Source: an uncultured Collinsella sp. (GTDB lineage: Bacteria > Actinomycetota > Coriobacteriia > Coriobacteriales > Coriobacteriaceae). From it: a stretch of DNA of 52,073 nucleotides. Numbering within the stretch: the first letter of the stretch is position 1; each line of letters opens with the position of its first letter. Below are positions 16,395 through 27,000 of the stretch, one piece after another. The notes under the pieces are model-generated. The model searched no databases and was not told where the DNA came from. It saw only the letters and a program-made list of their open reading frames with translations. The translations under genes and the position numbers were made by a program. The stretch is taken from NCBI GenBank assembly GCA_902464965.1, contig CABQLI010000006.1, forward strand, positions 1-52,073, read 5' to 3'.

Positions 16395-19300
16395 ATGGAT
16401 CTTTCGACTTTGATGCCGCAACAGCTGCAAGTCGTCAAAACGCTCGACCGCCCGCTGTTTGTCTCGGCGGGTGCCGGCTCGGGCAAGACCTTTACCCTCA
16501 CGCGCCGCATCGTCTACGCGCTCTCGCCCGAATCCGGTCCGTTTGTCGAGCATCTGGACCAGGTGCTCGCCATTACCTTTACCAAAGACGCCGCGGCCGA
16601 GATTCGCGACCGTGTGCGCCGTGCGCTTATCGAAGAGGGTATGGACGAAGAGGCCCTGACGGTCGACGACGCTTGGATTTCGACCATCCACGGCATGTGC
16701 TCGCGCATCCTGCGCGCGCACGCGCTGGAGCTGGGCATCGATCCCGAGTTCACGGTGCTCACCGATACCGACGAGCTTATGGATCAGGCTGTTGAGCATG
16801 TGCTGGGGCGCGCGACGGCGCCCGATGCCGCGCCCGAGCTCGCCGCTTCGCTTAAGGCCCTCTACGCTTGGTATCCCATGGCGGGCGAGGGCGGGACGTT
16901 TGGCGCCGGTACCACCATCAAAGGCCTGGTGCGCGACCTGCTGGAGCTATCGAGCCAGCTGCCGGGCGGCATGGACGATGTGTGCGTGGCGCGCGGCCAG
17001 GCCGATACCTCGGCACTCGCCGATGCCTATCGTGCGGCGCTGGGCGCAAGCAAGGCCGCGACCGAGAAGGCGCAGGCGGCGCTCGATGCCATCGACGCGT
17101 TCGAGGCGAGCGGCAAGACCATGGCTGATGCGGCGCGACTCATGATGTCGTGCGGCATGCCGCGGGCGAGCAAGGCATTCCCCAAGGAGCAGGTCGAGCT
17201 GCTCAAGGCGGAGGCTGCCGATGCATTTATCAATATCGTGCTTGCCTGCGGTGCCCCCGCGCTCGATGCGCTGGTGGGGCTTGCCCGTGCTGTGGAGGCG
17301 GAGTACCGTGCGCTCAAGGCCGACCAGTCCGCGCTCGATAATAACGACCTGCTTCGCATGGCGTACGAGGCGTTGCGCGATTACCCTGCCATTCGTGCTG
17401 CGTACGAGGGCCGCTTTAAGATGGTCATGATCGACGAGTTCCAGGATACCGATCAGATGCAGGTCGATCTGATCCGTTACCTGACGGGCGCGGGGGAGCG
17501 CGCGCTGTGCACCGTGGGCGATGCGCAGCAGTCGATCTATCGCTTCCGCGGCGCCGAGGTCGAGGTGTTCCGTCGCCAGGAGCGCAAGGTGGGCTCGTCT
17601 GCCGCGCCCGAGGCGACTGCCGTGGCCGACGCCCCTGCTGGCGAGCTCGTCAAGCTCGTGCGCAACTTCCGCAGCCACGACGAGGTGCTGCGTTACGTGG
17701 CACGCGTCTTTGACGGCGATACCGGTGGTTTGATGCAGGGGTTCTTGGATCTTGAGGCGAGCGACGGCCGCAAGGACACGCTGGTGGCAGACGCCTCGCG
17801 TCGCCAGGCCCTCTTTGTTGCCGGCGGCAGTACGCAGGAGCGCACACAGGCCAAGGCCCGCGCGATCGCCGAGCGATTCCGCGCGCTTGCCGATGCCGGC
17901 CAGCCCCAGGGCGGCATGGTGCTGCTTCTGGGCCGCATGACCAACGCCGACGTCTACGCCCAGGCCTTCCGCGACCAGGGGCTCGACTGCGTCATCGCGG
18001 GCGGCTCGGTCTTTGCCCAGGCAGCCGAGGTGCAGACGGTGCGTGCCCTGGTCTGCGCGCTCGCCAATCCGGCCGATACGGCGCAGGGTCTTATGCCGCT
18101 GCTCGCCTCGCAGATGTTTGCACTCGGCGCCCAGGAGTTCCTGGCGCTGGCGACCAAACTCGACGATCAGACGGGCGAGACGTCGCGCCGCAACATCGAT
18201 GCGGGCATCATGAGCGATTCCGATGTGCCGGGCTTACAGGGCTTGCCGCTCGTGACGCGCGCCCGCGAGGTGCTTCGGTATGCGCTCCGTCGCGTGGGCC
18301 GCGATTCGTTCGCCGCCATCGCGCGCGACGTGGCCAACGCCTCCGGCTGGTTTATGCGTCTGGTACAGCGTGGTCCCGAGGGCAAGGCCATTGCCGCCAA
18401 CGTGCTCAAGGCGCTCGACGCCGTGGCCGAGGCAGAGGCCGAGCTCGGCAACTCGCCGCGTTCCATCGCGCTGGCCTTCGACCGCTTCTTGGCGGGCAAG
18501 GAAGCCCCGGGTGCCCTCAACGAGGAAGGCGACGGCGCGGTGCGCATCATGACGGTGCATGCCTCCAAGGGTCTGGAATATCCGGTCGTGGCGGTCGCCG
18601 AGTGCTTTGGCGTGCGTAAGTCCTCGGGTGCGGCACAGATGGGTCGCGTCGAGGGCGGAGCGCAGGTCGTGGCACTGCCGGCACGCTTCGACGGCGTTAA
18701 GCTTGCCGACGGTACCTTTGTGAAGGGCGACGACGTCAAAAAGCAGTTTGAGCACGCGTTTAAGGGCAAGGGCACGTCGCTGTGGCTGCCGCCAGAGCTC
18801 ATGGAGGACGTCTGTGCGACGGGTTCTCCCGCCGAGGCATTCGTTCGCCTGCGCAACGACGACCTGCAGCTTTCGCTCGAGGAGCGGGCTCGTCTGCTCT
18901 ATGTCGCCATGACGCGTGCGCGCGAGCTGGTGATCTTGGCGATGGATGCCGGCGTGAGCCGCGGCAAGGTGACGGCGCCGACCTTCGACGTCGAGACCGA
19001 TCTGACTTACGACGTTCTGCGCCGTATTTTGCCGACCGACGCTCTGGACATGCCGCAGCTCGATGCCGACCGCCTGGTGTTCGACAACTCCCAACCGGGC
19101 GACTACGAGCTCATTTCGCTTTCGGACTTTACCTTTGGCGAGCAGGCGTTTGAGGCCAACGCTTCGCTAGATGCCGAGGGCAGGCTCGTTCGTGGCGATG
19201 TCGATACAGATGCTGCCGACGATTCGGCCAGTACAATCGTCCCCGGTCCTGCCGACCCCAAGCCCGATTCGTTTGAGCTTGTGTATCCCCAGGCAGTGGG

Positions 19301-20027
19301 CGTGCGCATGGGCATCTGTCCGTATCCGATGCGTGACTCGTATAGCTACTCGTCAATCGCCGCGGCACTCCATGCCGAGACGGAAGACCGTGCCGTCGAG
19401 ACTCGTGTTCCCATGGACGAGTCCGGCGATGACGCGGAGTCGGATGGTTCCGAGATGACGGATGCAGACGTGGCCGCCGTTGAGCCCGCCGGCAACCCCA
19501 TGGCGCTGGGCTCGGCGTTCCATGCCGCTTGCCAGTGGCTCATCGAGATGGGTGCCGACGCGTTGCCCGCTGCGCGCGCCGATGCGCTGGCGCGTCTGTG
19601 GCGCCTGACGCCGGAGCAGCGCGAGCGCTTCGATGTCGCTCTGGACCGCTGGCTCAAGTCGGCTGTTCGTGCCGACCTGCTCGCGTGGCCGTGCGTTCGC
19701 GCCGAGGTGCCGTTCTTTTCGCTGGGCTGCGAGGACGAGGACATTGCACGCTACGGCGCATATGCCGAGGGCGCCATCGATGCACTAGCGACCGACCCGG
19801 CGGACTCGTCACGCGCGCTGGTCATCGACTATAAGACGGGCGGCACACCGGACGAGACGCCGGACCAGCTGCTCGAGAAGCACGCCCTGCAGGCGCGCGT
19901 TTACGCCGACGTGTTGCACAAGGCGGGCTTTGAGACGGTGACGGTCAAGTTCGTTCGCGTGGAGCAGGCGAATCCAGCCATCTTCGTCGAACCCGCCGAA
20001 CCTCAAGTAGTCACCTACAATCTCTAG
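16395..20027 (+). CDS. addA: AddA-type UvrD helicase-exonuclease
   Basis: A 1210-residue superfamily 1A helicase with a C-terminal nuclease, the motor of AddAB, which unwinds and trims broken DNA ends to load RecA. Helicase motifs in order: GAGSGKT (residues 27-33), MIDEFQDTD, GDAQQSIYRFRGA, LVRNFRSHDEVL, IMTVHASKGLEYPVV and LYVAMTRARELVIL. The nuclease motif LVIDYKTGG is near residue 1140. The Shine-Dalgarno AAGGAGGG lies inside the end of the addB-like gene and the two frames are three bases apart, so they are translationally coupled. A hairpin repeat separates it from dnaE. Confidence 0.93.
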   Translation: MDLSTLMPQQLQVVKTLDRPLFVSAGAGSGKTFTLTRRIVYALSPESGPFVEHLDQVLAITFTKDAAAEIRDRVRRALIEEGMDEEALTVDDAWISTIHGMCSRILRAHALELGIDPEFTVLTDTDELMDQAVEHVLGRATAPDAAPELAASLKALYAWYPMAGEGGTFGAGTTIKGLVRDLLELSSQLPGGMDDVCVARGQADTSALADAYRAALGASKAATEKAQAALDAIDAFEASGKTMADAARLMMSCGMPRASKAFPKEQVELLKAEAADAFINIVLACGAPALDALVGLARAVEAEYRALKADQSALDNNDLLRMAYEALRDYPAIRAAYEGRFKMVMIDEFQDTDQMQVDLIRYLTGAGERALCTVGDAQQSIYRFRGAEVEVFRRQERKVGSSAAPEATAVADAPAGELVKLVRNFRSHDEVLRYVARVFDGDTGGLMQGFLDLEASDGRKDTLVADASRRQALFVAGGSTQERTQAKARAIAERFRALADAGQPQGGMVLLLGRMTNADVYAQAFRDQGLDCVIAGGSVFAQAAEVQTVRALVCALANPADTAQGLMPLLASQMFALGAQEFLALATKLDDQTGETSRRNIDAGIMSDSDVPGLQGLPLVTRAREVLRYALRRVGRDSFAAIARDVANASGWFMRLVQRGPEGKAIAANVLKALDAVAEAEAELGNSPRSIALAFDRFLAGKEAPGALNEEGDGAVRIMTVHASKGLEYPVVAVAECFGVRKSSGAAQMGRVEGGAQVVALPARFDGVKLADGTFVKGDDVKKQFEHAFKGKGTSLWLPPELMEDVCATGSPAEAFVRLRNDDLQLSLEERARLLYVAMTRARELVILAMDAGVSRGKVTAPTFDVETDLTYDVLRRILPTDALDMPQLDADRLVFDNSQPGDYELISLSDFTFGEQAFEANASLDAEGRLVRGDVDTDAADDSASTIVPGPADPKPDSFELVYPQAVGVRMGICPYPMRDSYSYSSIAAALHAETEDRAVETRVPMDESGDDAESDGSEMTDADVAAVEPAGNPMALGSAFHAACQWLIEMGADALPAARADALARLWRLTPEQRERFDVALDRWLKSAVRADLLAWPCVRAEVPFFSLGCEDEDIARYGAYAEGAIDALATDPADSSRALVIDYKTGGTPDETPDQLLEKHALQARVYADVLHKAGFETVTVKFVRVEQANPAIFVEPAEPQVVTYNL

Positions 20028-20039
20028 CCCTCAGATAAC

Positions 20040-20102
20040 TTGCGGTGGAATAGTTCCAGTATTGCGGTCCAGGTGGCCCAAGCGGGAACTATTCCACCGC
20101 AA
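20040..20102. repeat. Hairpin repeat, TTGCGGTG family, second copy
   Basis: Perfect 18-base arms (20040-20057 and 20085-20102) around a 27-base loop. The outer TTGCGGTGGAATAG matches the hairpin at 8961-9029. It lies between addA and dnaE. Confidence 0.85.
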
Positions 20103-20203
20103 CTGCAAGAGGAGCCGTGTGGGTTTGGCTAGGTTCGGGTGCTGTCCGTGCCGTGGGGTAAAATCGTTCAGTCAGAACACGAACCCGCATCGGAGCTCAT
20201 CAC

Positions 20204-23200
20204 ATGGCATTCGTCCATCTGCACAACCACACTGTCTTCTCCATGCTCGACGGCGCAACCCGTATTCAGGATATGGTCAATCGTGCCGTAGAGCTGGGCA
20301 TGCCCGCCGTCGCCATTACCGACCACGGCTACATGTATGGCGTGCCCGACCTGGCGCTGGCCTGCGACGCCGTTAACCACAACACGCCCGAGTACAAAAC
20401 TTGGAGCCACGACAAGGCCTTCTTGGAAAAGGACCGCCGCGACGAGCTGGTGGAGCCCGATCCCGAGGAAAACCCGCGCGAGCATGCCCAGTATGTGAAG
20501 GACATGGCCATGTGGGACGAGAGGGGCAACATCGACGAGCTCAAGCCGCCCCTGGTCATCAAGCCTATCTTTGGCTGCGAGGTCTACTTTACGCCGGACG
20601 AGACCCTTGCCCGCGACCACAAGCCCGAGCTCTACCACATGATCCTTCTGGCCAAGGACCAGGAGGGCTACGTTAACCTGATGCAGACGGTCTCCGAGGC
20701 CGCCGTGCAGGGCTTTTACTACAAGCCGCGCGTGACGCTCGACAACCTGCGCCGCCACGCCAAGGGCATGATCTGCACGAGCGCCTGCATCGCGGGCATC
20801 ATCCCCAAGTACATCGACCGCGGTGACATGGAGGGCGCCATCAAGTGGGCCGAGACCTTCCGCGACACCTTCGACCCCGGCGACTTCTACATCGAGATCC
20901 AGGAACATGGCATCACCACCGACAACGGCCTGACCGACGAGCAGATGGACCGCACGCTCATCGATATCGCCAAGCAGGTGGGTGTCAAGGTCATCGCCAC
21001 CAACGACTTCCATTACCTGCGCCGCGAGGACGCCCCCGTGCAGGACGTCATCATGTGCATCGGCATGAACGCCAAAGTCGACGACCCCAACCGCATGCGC
21101 ATGACCGGCTCGGAGTTCTACATGAAGACCGAGGAGGAGATGCGGGCGATGTTCCCGTATTGCCCCGAGGCCTGCGACAACACGCTCGAGATCGCCGACA
21201 AGTGCTACGTCGAGCTCGACTGGGACTCCATCATCCTGCCGCGCTTCCCGTTGCTCGATCCCGGCGAGACGCACGAAAGTCAGTTCCGCCGCGAGTGCGA
21301 GAAGGGCCTGCGCCAGCACTACGGCGACGACTGGGCCACGCGCGAGATCGGCGGCGTCAACATCAAAGAGCGCTTTGAGTACGAATACAAGGTCATCTGC
21401 GACAAGGGCTTTGCCGCCTACTTCTTGATCGTCGCCGAGTACGTGCAATGGGCCAAGGACAACGGCATCGGCGTCGGCCCCGGCCGTGGTTCTGCCGCCG
21501 GCGCTATCGTCGCCTACGCCATGAACATCACCGCGTTCGACCCGCTTGAAAACGGCCTGATGTTCGAGAGGTTCCTGTCCCCGCAGCGTACCGAGATGCC
21601 CGATATCGATATGGACTTCGACGATGAGCGGCGCCTCGAGGTCGTGGAGCACGTTCGCCAGCTCTACGGCCCCGAGAAGGTCACCCACGTCATCACCTAC
21701 TCGACCATTAAGGCCAAGCAGGCTATCAACGACGCCGCGCGCGTCCTGGACTACCCGGTCTACATGGGCCAGCGCCTGTCCAAGATGGTCTCGAGCGACC
21801 CCAAGGTCAAGCTCAAGCAGGTGCTCGATAAGCAACCCGGCAAAGAGGATCTGTTTAACCCCGACTTTGCCGAGGCCTATAAAAAGGACGACGACGCCCG
21901 CCGCATCATCGACACGGCGCTCTCGATCGAGGGCCTCACCCGTGGCGAGGGCGTGCACGCGTGCGCCGTTCTGATCTGCCGTGACCCCGTCAACGAGCAC
22001 GTGCCCACCAAGCTCGATACCAAGGGCGGCGTCGAGATTACCCAGTACGAGGGTCATACCGTTGCCGACATGGGCCTGCTCAAGATGGACTTCCTGGGCC
22101 TGCGCACGCTGACGGTTATCTCCAAGGCCAAGGCCAACATCAAAAAGAACTTCGGCATCGACATCAAAGAGGAAGAGATTCCCTTTGACGATCCCGAGAT
22201 CTTTAAGCTCATGGGCTCCGGCCACACCGCCGGCGTCTTCCAGGTCGAGTCCGCCGGCATGACGGCCACGATCAAGAACATGAAGCCCACCGAGTACAAG
22301 CACGTCGTAGCATTGATCGCCCTGTACCGCCCGGGCCCGCTGGGCGCCGGCATGGTTTCGTCCTACATCAACCGTATGAACGGCAAGGAGCCGGCCGTCT
22401 CCTACGACGACCGTCTGGACGACATCCTGGGTGAAACCTACGGCACCATGGTCTACCAGGAGCAGGTTATGCTCATCTCCGTCGAGATGTGTGGCTTCTC
22501 CAAGGGCGAATCGGACTCGCGTATCCGTAAGCCCGTGGCTAAGAAGAAGATCAAGCTGCTCACGTCGACGGTGCTCCACTGGGAGGATGGCTCGGACGAG
22601 ACCACCTACGACCACTGGATGAACGGCGCTATCAAGAACAACTACACGCGCGAGGTCGCCCAGAAGATTTGGGACGATGTTCTCGAGTTCGCATCTTACG
22701 CCTTCAACAAGTCGCACTCCGCCGGCTACGCCATCCTGGTTATGCAGACGGCATGGCTCAAGGCGCACTATCCACACGAGTACATGGCGGCCGTTCTGAC
22801 GTCCTATACGGGCAAGACCGACAAGATCGTGCACTACGTCTCGGCGTGCCGTCACGACGGCATCCCCGTGCTGTCGCCAGATGTCAACGAGTCCGGTACC
22901 GAGTTCACGGCTACCAAGGAGGGCGTGCGCTTTGGTCTGGCCGGCATCCGCGGCGTGGGCACCGGCGTGGCGCAGGCGATTATCGCCGAGCGCGAGGCGG
23001 GCGGCCCGTTTAAGACACTGCACGACTTTGTCGAGCGCGTGGACTCGAGCCAGGCAAACCGCCGCGTGATCGAATCGCTGATCAAGGCAGGCGCCTTCGA
23101 CTCCACGGGGTATCCGCGTCGCCAGATGATGCACTTTGTGGATAAGAACAACCCCGAGAACATCATCGATGCCGCGGTAAAGCGCCAGAAAGATCGCGCG

Positions 23201-24007
23201 AGCGGCCAGACGTCGTTCTTCGATATGTTTGGCGACGTTGAGGGCTCGGGCTTTGAGGTGAGCGTGCCCGATCCGGATGGCCAGGAGTGGGACCGCCACC
23301 TTAAGCTGAGCCAGGAGAAGGAGGTTCTGGGCATCTATGTCTCGGACCACCCGCTGCGCCCGTTTGAGTATGCACTTAGCAAAGCGCGCGACTTCTCGTT
23401 CTCGCAGATCGACACCGGCTACGAGGTGCAAAACCCCACGGGCGGTACCATCAACCAGGAGATTCCCGAGGGCAAGGCGCTGTGGTGGGCCGGCATGGTT
23501 TCGAGCGTGTCCAAGCGCGTGACCAAAAACGGCGACCCCATGGGCATCGTGCAGCTCGAGGACATGGAAGGCGAGGCCACGGTCGTGGTGTTCCCCAAGA
23601 CCTACAAGGAGGCCGAGGGGTATCTGTACGGCGAGGTCGATCCCGAGACCGGCGCGCAGCTGTCCGACGCGTTTGTGCGCATTAAGGGCAAGCTCGAGCG
23701 CTCGGACCGCGGCGACCAGATCATCGCGCAGGAGATTGTGCCGCTGGAGCTTAGCGAGGAGAAAAACAAGCCCAAGGTCTTTGAGGTCATGGTGCCCAAC
23801 AGCCGATTTAGCCAGGGCAATATGGCGCGCCTGGCCACGGTGCTCACCACCAACCCGGGCGGCGACCGTGTGGAGATCTTTATCGAGCAGGTAGACGGGC
23901 GCGTGTTGCGTGCCGAGGTGCCTGCCAAGGTCAACGCACGCTCGATTCCGCTGCTGGCAGAGACAAAGGCCATCGTCGGCAACCAAGGCCGCGTGACGGT
24001 TATCTAA
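20204..24007 (+). CDS. dnaE: DNA polymerase III alpha subunit DnaE
   Basis: A 1267-residue replicative polymerase. The N-terminal PHP domain begins HLHNHTVFSMLDG and has AITDHGYMYG. The catalytic aspartates lie in PDIDMDFDDERR and LLKMDFLGLRTLT. The fingers region, helix-hairpin-helix (LAGIRGVGTGVAQAI) and the OB domain (MVSSVSKRVTKNGDPMG) follow. Relative to E. coli DnaE there are two insertions: about 45 residues in the PHP domain after AITDHGYMYGVPDL, and about 20 after the KPVAKKKIK motif that usually reads RKAMGKK. Only this DnaE is seen, with no PolC. GGAG lies eight bases before ATG. It follows addA and precedes a SNF2 helicase by 28 bases, so the latter is probably co-transcribed. Confidence 0.96.
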   Translation: MAFVHLHNHTVFSMLDGATRIQDMVNRAVELGMPAVAITDHGYMYGVPDLALACDAVNHNTPEYKTWSHDKAFLEKDRRDELVEPDPEENPREHAQYVKDMAMWDERGNIDELKPPLVIKPIFGCEVYFTPDETLARDHKPELYHMILLAKDQEGYVNLMQTVSEAAVQGFYYKPRVTLDNLRRHAKGMICTSACIAGIIPKYIDRGDMEGAIKWAETFRDTFDPGDFYIEIQEHGITTDNGLTDEQMDRTLIDIAKQVGVKVIATNDFHYLRREDAPVQDVIMCIGMNAKVDDPNRMRMTGSEFYMKTEEEMRAMFPYCPEACDNTLEIADKCYVELDWDSIILPRFPLLDPGETHESQFRRECEKGLRQHYGDDWATREIGGVNIKERFEYEYKVICDKGFAAYFLIVAEYVQWAKDNGIGVGPGRGSAAGAIVAYAMNITAFDPLENGLMFERFLSPQRTEMPDIDMDFDDERRLEVVEHVRQLYGPEKVTHVITYSTIKAKQAINDAARVLDYPVYMGQRLSKMVSSDPKVKLKQVLDKQPGKEDLFNPDFAEAYKKDDDARRIIDTALSIEGLTRGEGVHACAVLICRDPVNEHVPTKLDTKGGVEITQYEGHTVADMGLLKMDFLGLRTLTVISKAKANIKKNFGIDIKEEEIPFDDPEIFKLMGSGHTAGVFQVESAGMTATIKNMKPTEYKHVVALIALYRPGPLGAGMVSSYINRMNGKEPAVSYDDRLDDILGETYGTMVYQEQVMLISVEMCGFSKGESDSRIRKPVAKKKIKLLTSTVLHWEDGSDETTYDHWMNGAIKNNYTREVAQKIWDDVLEFASYAFNKSHSAGYAILVMQTAWLKAHYPHEYMAAVLTSYTGKTDKIVHYVSACRHDGIPVLSPDVNESGTEFTATKEGVRFGLAGIRGVGTGVAQAIIAEREAGGPFKTLHDFVERVDSSQANRRVIESLIKAGAFDSTGYPRRQMMHFVDKNNPENIIDAAVKRQKDRASGQTSFFDMFGDVEGSGFEVSVPDPDGQEWDRHLKLSQEKEVLGIYVSDHPLRPFEYALSKARDFSFSQIDTGYEVQNPTGGTINQEIPEGKALWWAGMVSSVSKRVTKNGDPMGIVQLEDMEGEATVVVFPKTYKEAEGYLYGEVDPETGAQLSDAFVRIKGKLERSDRGDQIIAQEIVPLELSEEKNKPKVFEVMVPNSRFSQGNMARLATVLTTNPGGDRVEIFIEQVDGRVLRAEVPAKVNARSIPLLAETKAIVGNQGRVTVI

Positions 24008-24035
24008 GCTACCCCGGGTGAGATTGGAGGAAGTG

Positions 24036-27000
24036 ATGGCGCAGGGGACGTTTGTGCAGGCGCTCCGGAAAGAGGCGGCGCTGAGCGGCACCTTTATGAA
24101 GGGCCGCTCGCTCATGCTCAACGGCGCCGTGCTGTCGATTGAGGACAGCGGCTCGCGCTTCTCCAAAAACGTGACGGTTGAGGGCTCGGTACGCGGCTCG
24201 CACGGCGACCTGTACAAGACGCGCGTGGCGCTCGACATGGACGAGCAAGAGGTGATCGACTACGATTGCGATTGCCCCGCCGCCTATCGTTACCCCGGTA
24301 TGTGCAAGCACGCTATTGCCACGGCTCTGGCGTATTTGGATGCCAGCGGCGCCGAGCCCGTCGAAGGTTTGCGCACGCCGGTTCGCACGTTTACGGCGCA
24401 GCCGAAACAGCCCGCGCGCACCGCGCCCAAAGCGCCGGCCGTCAACCCCAACTTTCCCTTTCCGGCGCCTGTCCCCACGAGTCCCAGCCTCATGGCGGCG
24501 CTCTCCGATCTTTCGGACGCGCGCATGGATGAGCTGGCGAGCATGCGCCGCAAGCTCGCCGGCAGTGTGGATCCCGATGCCCCCAAGGCGGTGTTGGAGC
24601 CCTCGCTGGTGCCGTACTACAATCCGCTGTTCGCCGACCGCTTTAGCTGGGCGCTCGAGCTTCGCATTCGCTGTGGATCGGTCTCCTACGTGGTCAAGGA
24701 TATCGACGGCATGGCCGACGCCTATGTCCGAGGCGGCACCTTCTCGTACGGCAAGAAGCTCACGTTTGCCCATACGCCCGAAGCCTTCGAAGACGTGTCG
24801 ACAAAGCTGCTCAACCTTGTCGTGACGACAGTTACCTATCTCGATGACATCACAAGCTCGCGTTCGGCGTCGTACGACTTTGCCCGTAGCGGTTTTGTTG
24901 CCGAGCGTCAGTTGCCGCTGTCCGAGCATAGCATCGTATATGTGCTGGACCTGCTGCGCGGCCAGGCCATTTCCTTTGAGCCCGCTTGGTCGCGGGGGAC
25001 GACGACGCATCGCACCTATGACGTGACGGTTGAGATGCCTCCGGAAGGGGAGGACGAGGCTCTGTCTAAGCGCCCACCGCTCCTTGCCGCCAAAATCGCG
25101 CCGGCGGCCGGTGGCAGCTACGATTTGCGCCTGCCGGCCGATGCATACTGCTTTGCTTCGGGCGACGTTGCCTATCTGGTCGACACCCGCCGTGCGCGCC
25201 GCGCCGATGTGGCGTTTGCCCAGCATGCGGCGCCGTTTCTATCGCGTTTGCTGCCCTGTCGCACGCCGGTCCATATCGCTGCCGACCAGGTGGGGGAGTT
25301 CTGTCGTATGGCGCTGCCCATTTTGCGCGACTACACCGACCTCACCGCGCCCGCCGCGCTCGATACCGTGGCACCCGAGCCGAGCTTTGCTATGGCGATC
25401 GGCGTCGATGATGGGCTTGTGACCTGCAAAATTACGGTTACCTACGGCGATTGGTCGACGGATCTCTTTAGCCTGGGCGCTCCGGGCAGTCCCTTCGAAG
25501 AGCAACGCCCTGGCGTGCCACCCCGCGACGAGGTGGCGGAGTTTCGCGTTATGGACACGGCGGCCCTGTACTTCGATTTCTACGAGGGCGGTCTGGCGTT
25601 TGAGGAGCGCGATGACGAAAGCTTGTTCTGCCTGCTGACCGAGGGTCTGTCTGCCCTGTCCGAGCTGGGTGAGGTCATGCTCAGCGACCGTCTGCGCCAG
25701 ATTTCGGTCCGCCCTGCGCCCAAGCTCTCGGTTCGTGCGACCGTCAAGAGTAACCTGCTCGATGTCGAGCTGGGCGCGAGCGGGCTTTCGGCCGCGGATC
25801 TTGCCGTCTATCTCGATTCGTACAAGCGTCATCAAACGTTTGCGCGCCTTACGTCCGGCGACATCATTCGCCTGGACGAGGGCGCCCGAGCCGCGTTTGG
25901 CCTCGCCGAGGACCTGGGTGTCGATGCCGTCGACCTGCTTGATGGCGTGTCGCTTCCCGCGTCGAGCACCCTGTTCGTCGATAGCATGCTCGCGCGCACG
26001 CCCGCGCTCGATGCCGATCGCGACGCTGCGTTCCGCCGTACCGTCGAGCGCCTGGACACGCTCGGCAAGATGGACTTTACGGTGCCGGCATCGCTCAAGG
26101 CAACGATGCGCGGCTACCAGGTCGACGGATACCAGTGGCTCGGCTCGCTCGAACACCTGGGCCTTGGCGGCATCTTGGCCGACGACATGGGCCTGGGCAA
26201 AACGCTGCAGATGATCGCGCATATCCTGGCGCGCGTGGAAGCGGGGGACACCAAGCCCACGCTCGTGGTATGCCCGGCCTCACTCGTGTACAACTGGACT
26301 GCCGAGCTGGAGCGCTTTGCGCCCTCGCTCGATGTGTGTGCAATCGTGGGCGCCAAGGCGCAGCGCCGCGTGCAGATTGCCGGCGTGGCCGAGCATAACG
26401 TGGTCGTGACGTCGTATGACCTTATGCGCCGCGATATCGATGAGTACGCTGAACAGGATTTTGCCCGCGTGGTGCTCGACGAGGCCCAGTACATTAAAAA
26501 CCCGCTCACCCAGGTGGCGCGTGCCGCCAAGCGCCTGCCGGCCGGCGTGCGCTTTGCCCTGACGGGCACGCCCATCGAAAACCGCTTGTCCGAGCTCTGG
26601 AGCATCTTCGACTTTTTGATGCCGGGCCTGCTGGGCACGCGCGAGTCGTTTGCCAAGCGCTTCGAAAGCCCGGTCGAGCATGCCGAGGGCGACAGTGCCG
26701 CTCGCCTGCAGGCGCTCGTGTCGCCGTTTGTGCTGCGCCGTGTCAAGGAAGACGTGGTGGCCGATCTGCCCGAAAAGATCGAGGACACTGTCGTGGCTCA
26801 GCTCACCGGCGAGCAGCGCAAGCTCTACCTGGCAAACCAGGACCGCATTGCCCAGCAAGTGCAGCACCGCGAGGCATCCGAGTTTAAGAAGGACAAGCTC
26901 AAGGTGCTCGCCGAGCTCACCAAGCTGCGCCAGATCTGCTGCGACCCGCGCCTGCACTACGAGGATTACAAGGCGGGGAGCGCCAAACTCGATACGTGCA

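Noticed and set aside
20168..24238. A 1356-codon open frame on the minus strand opposite dnaE
   Set aside because: It exactly mirrors a gene of strong codon bias, has low-complexity Gly/His/Val-rich sequence and no ribosome site or domain.
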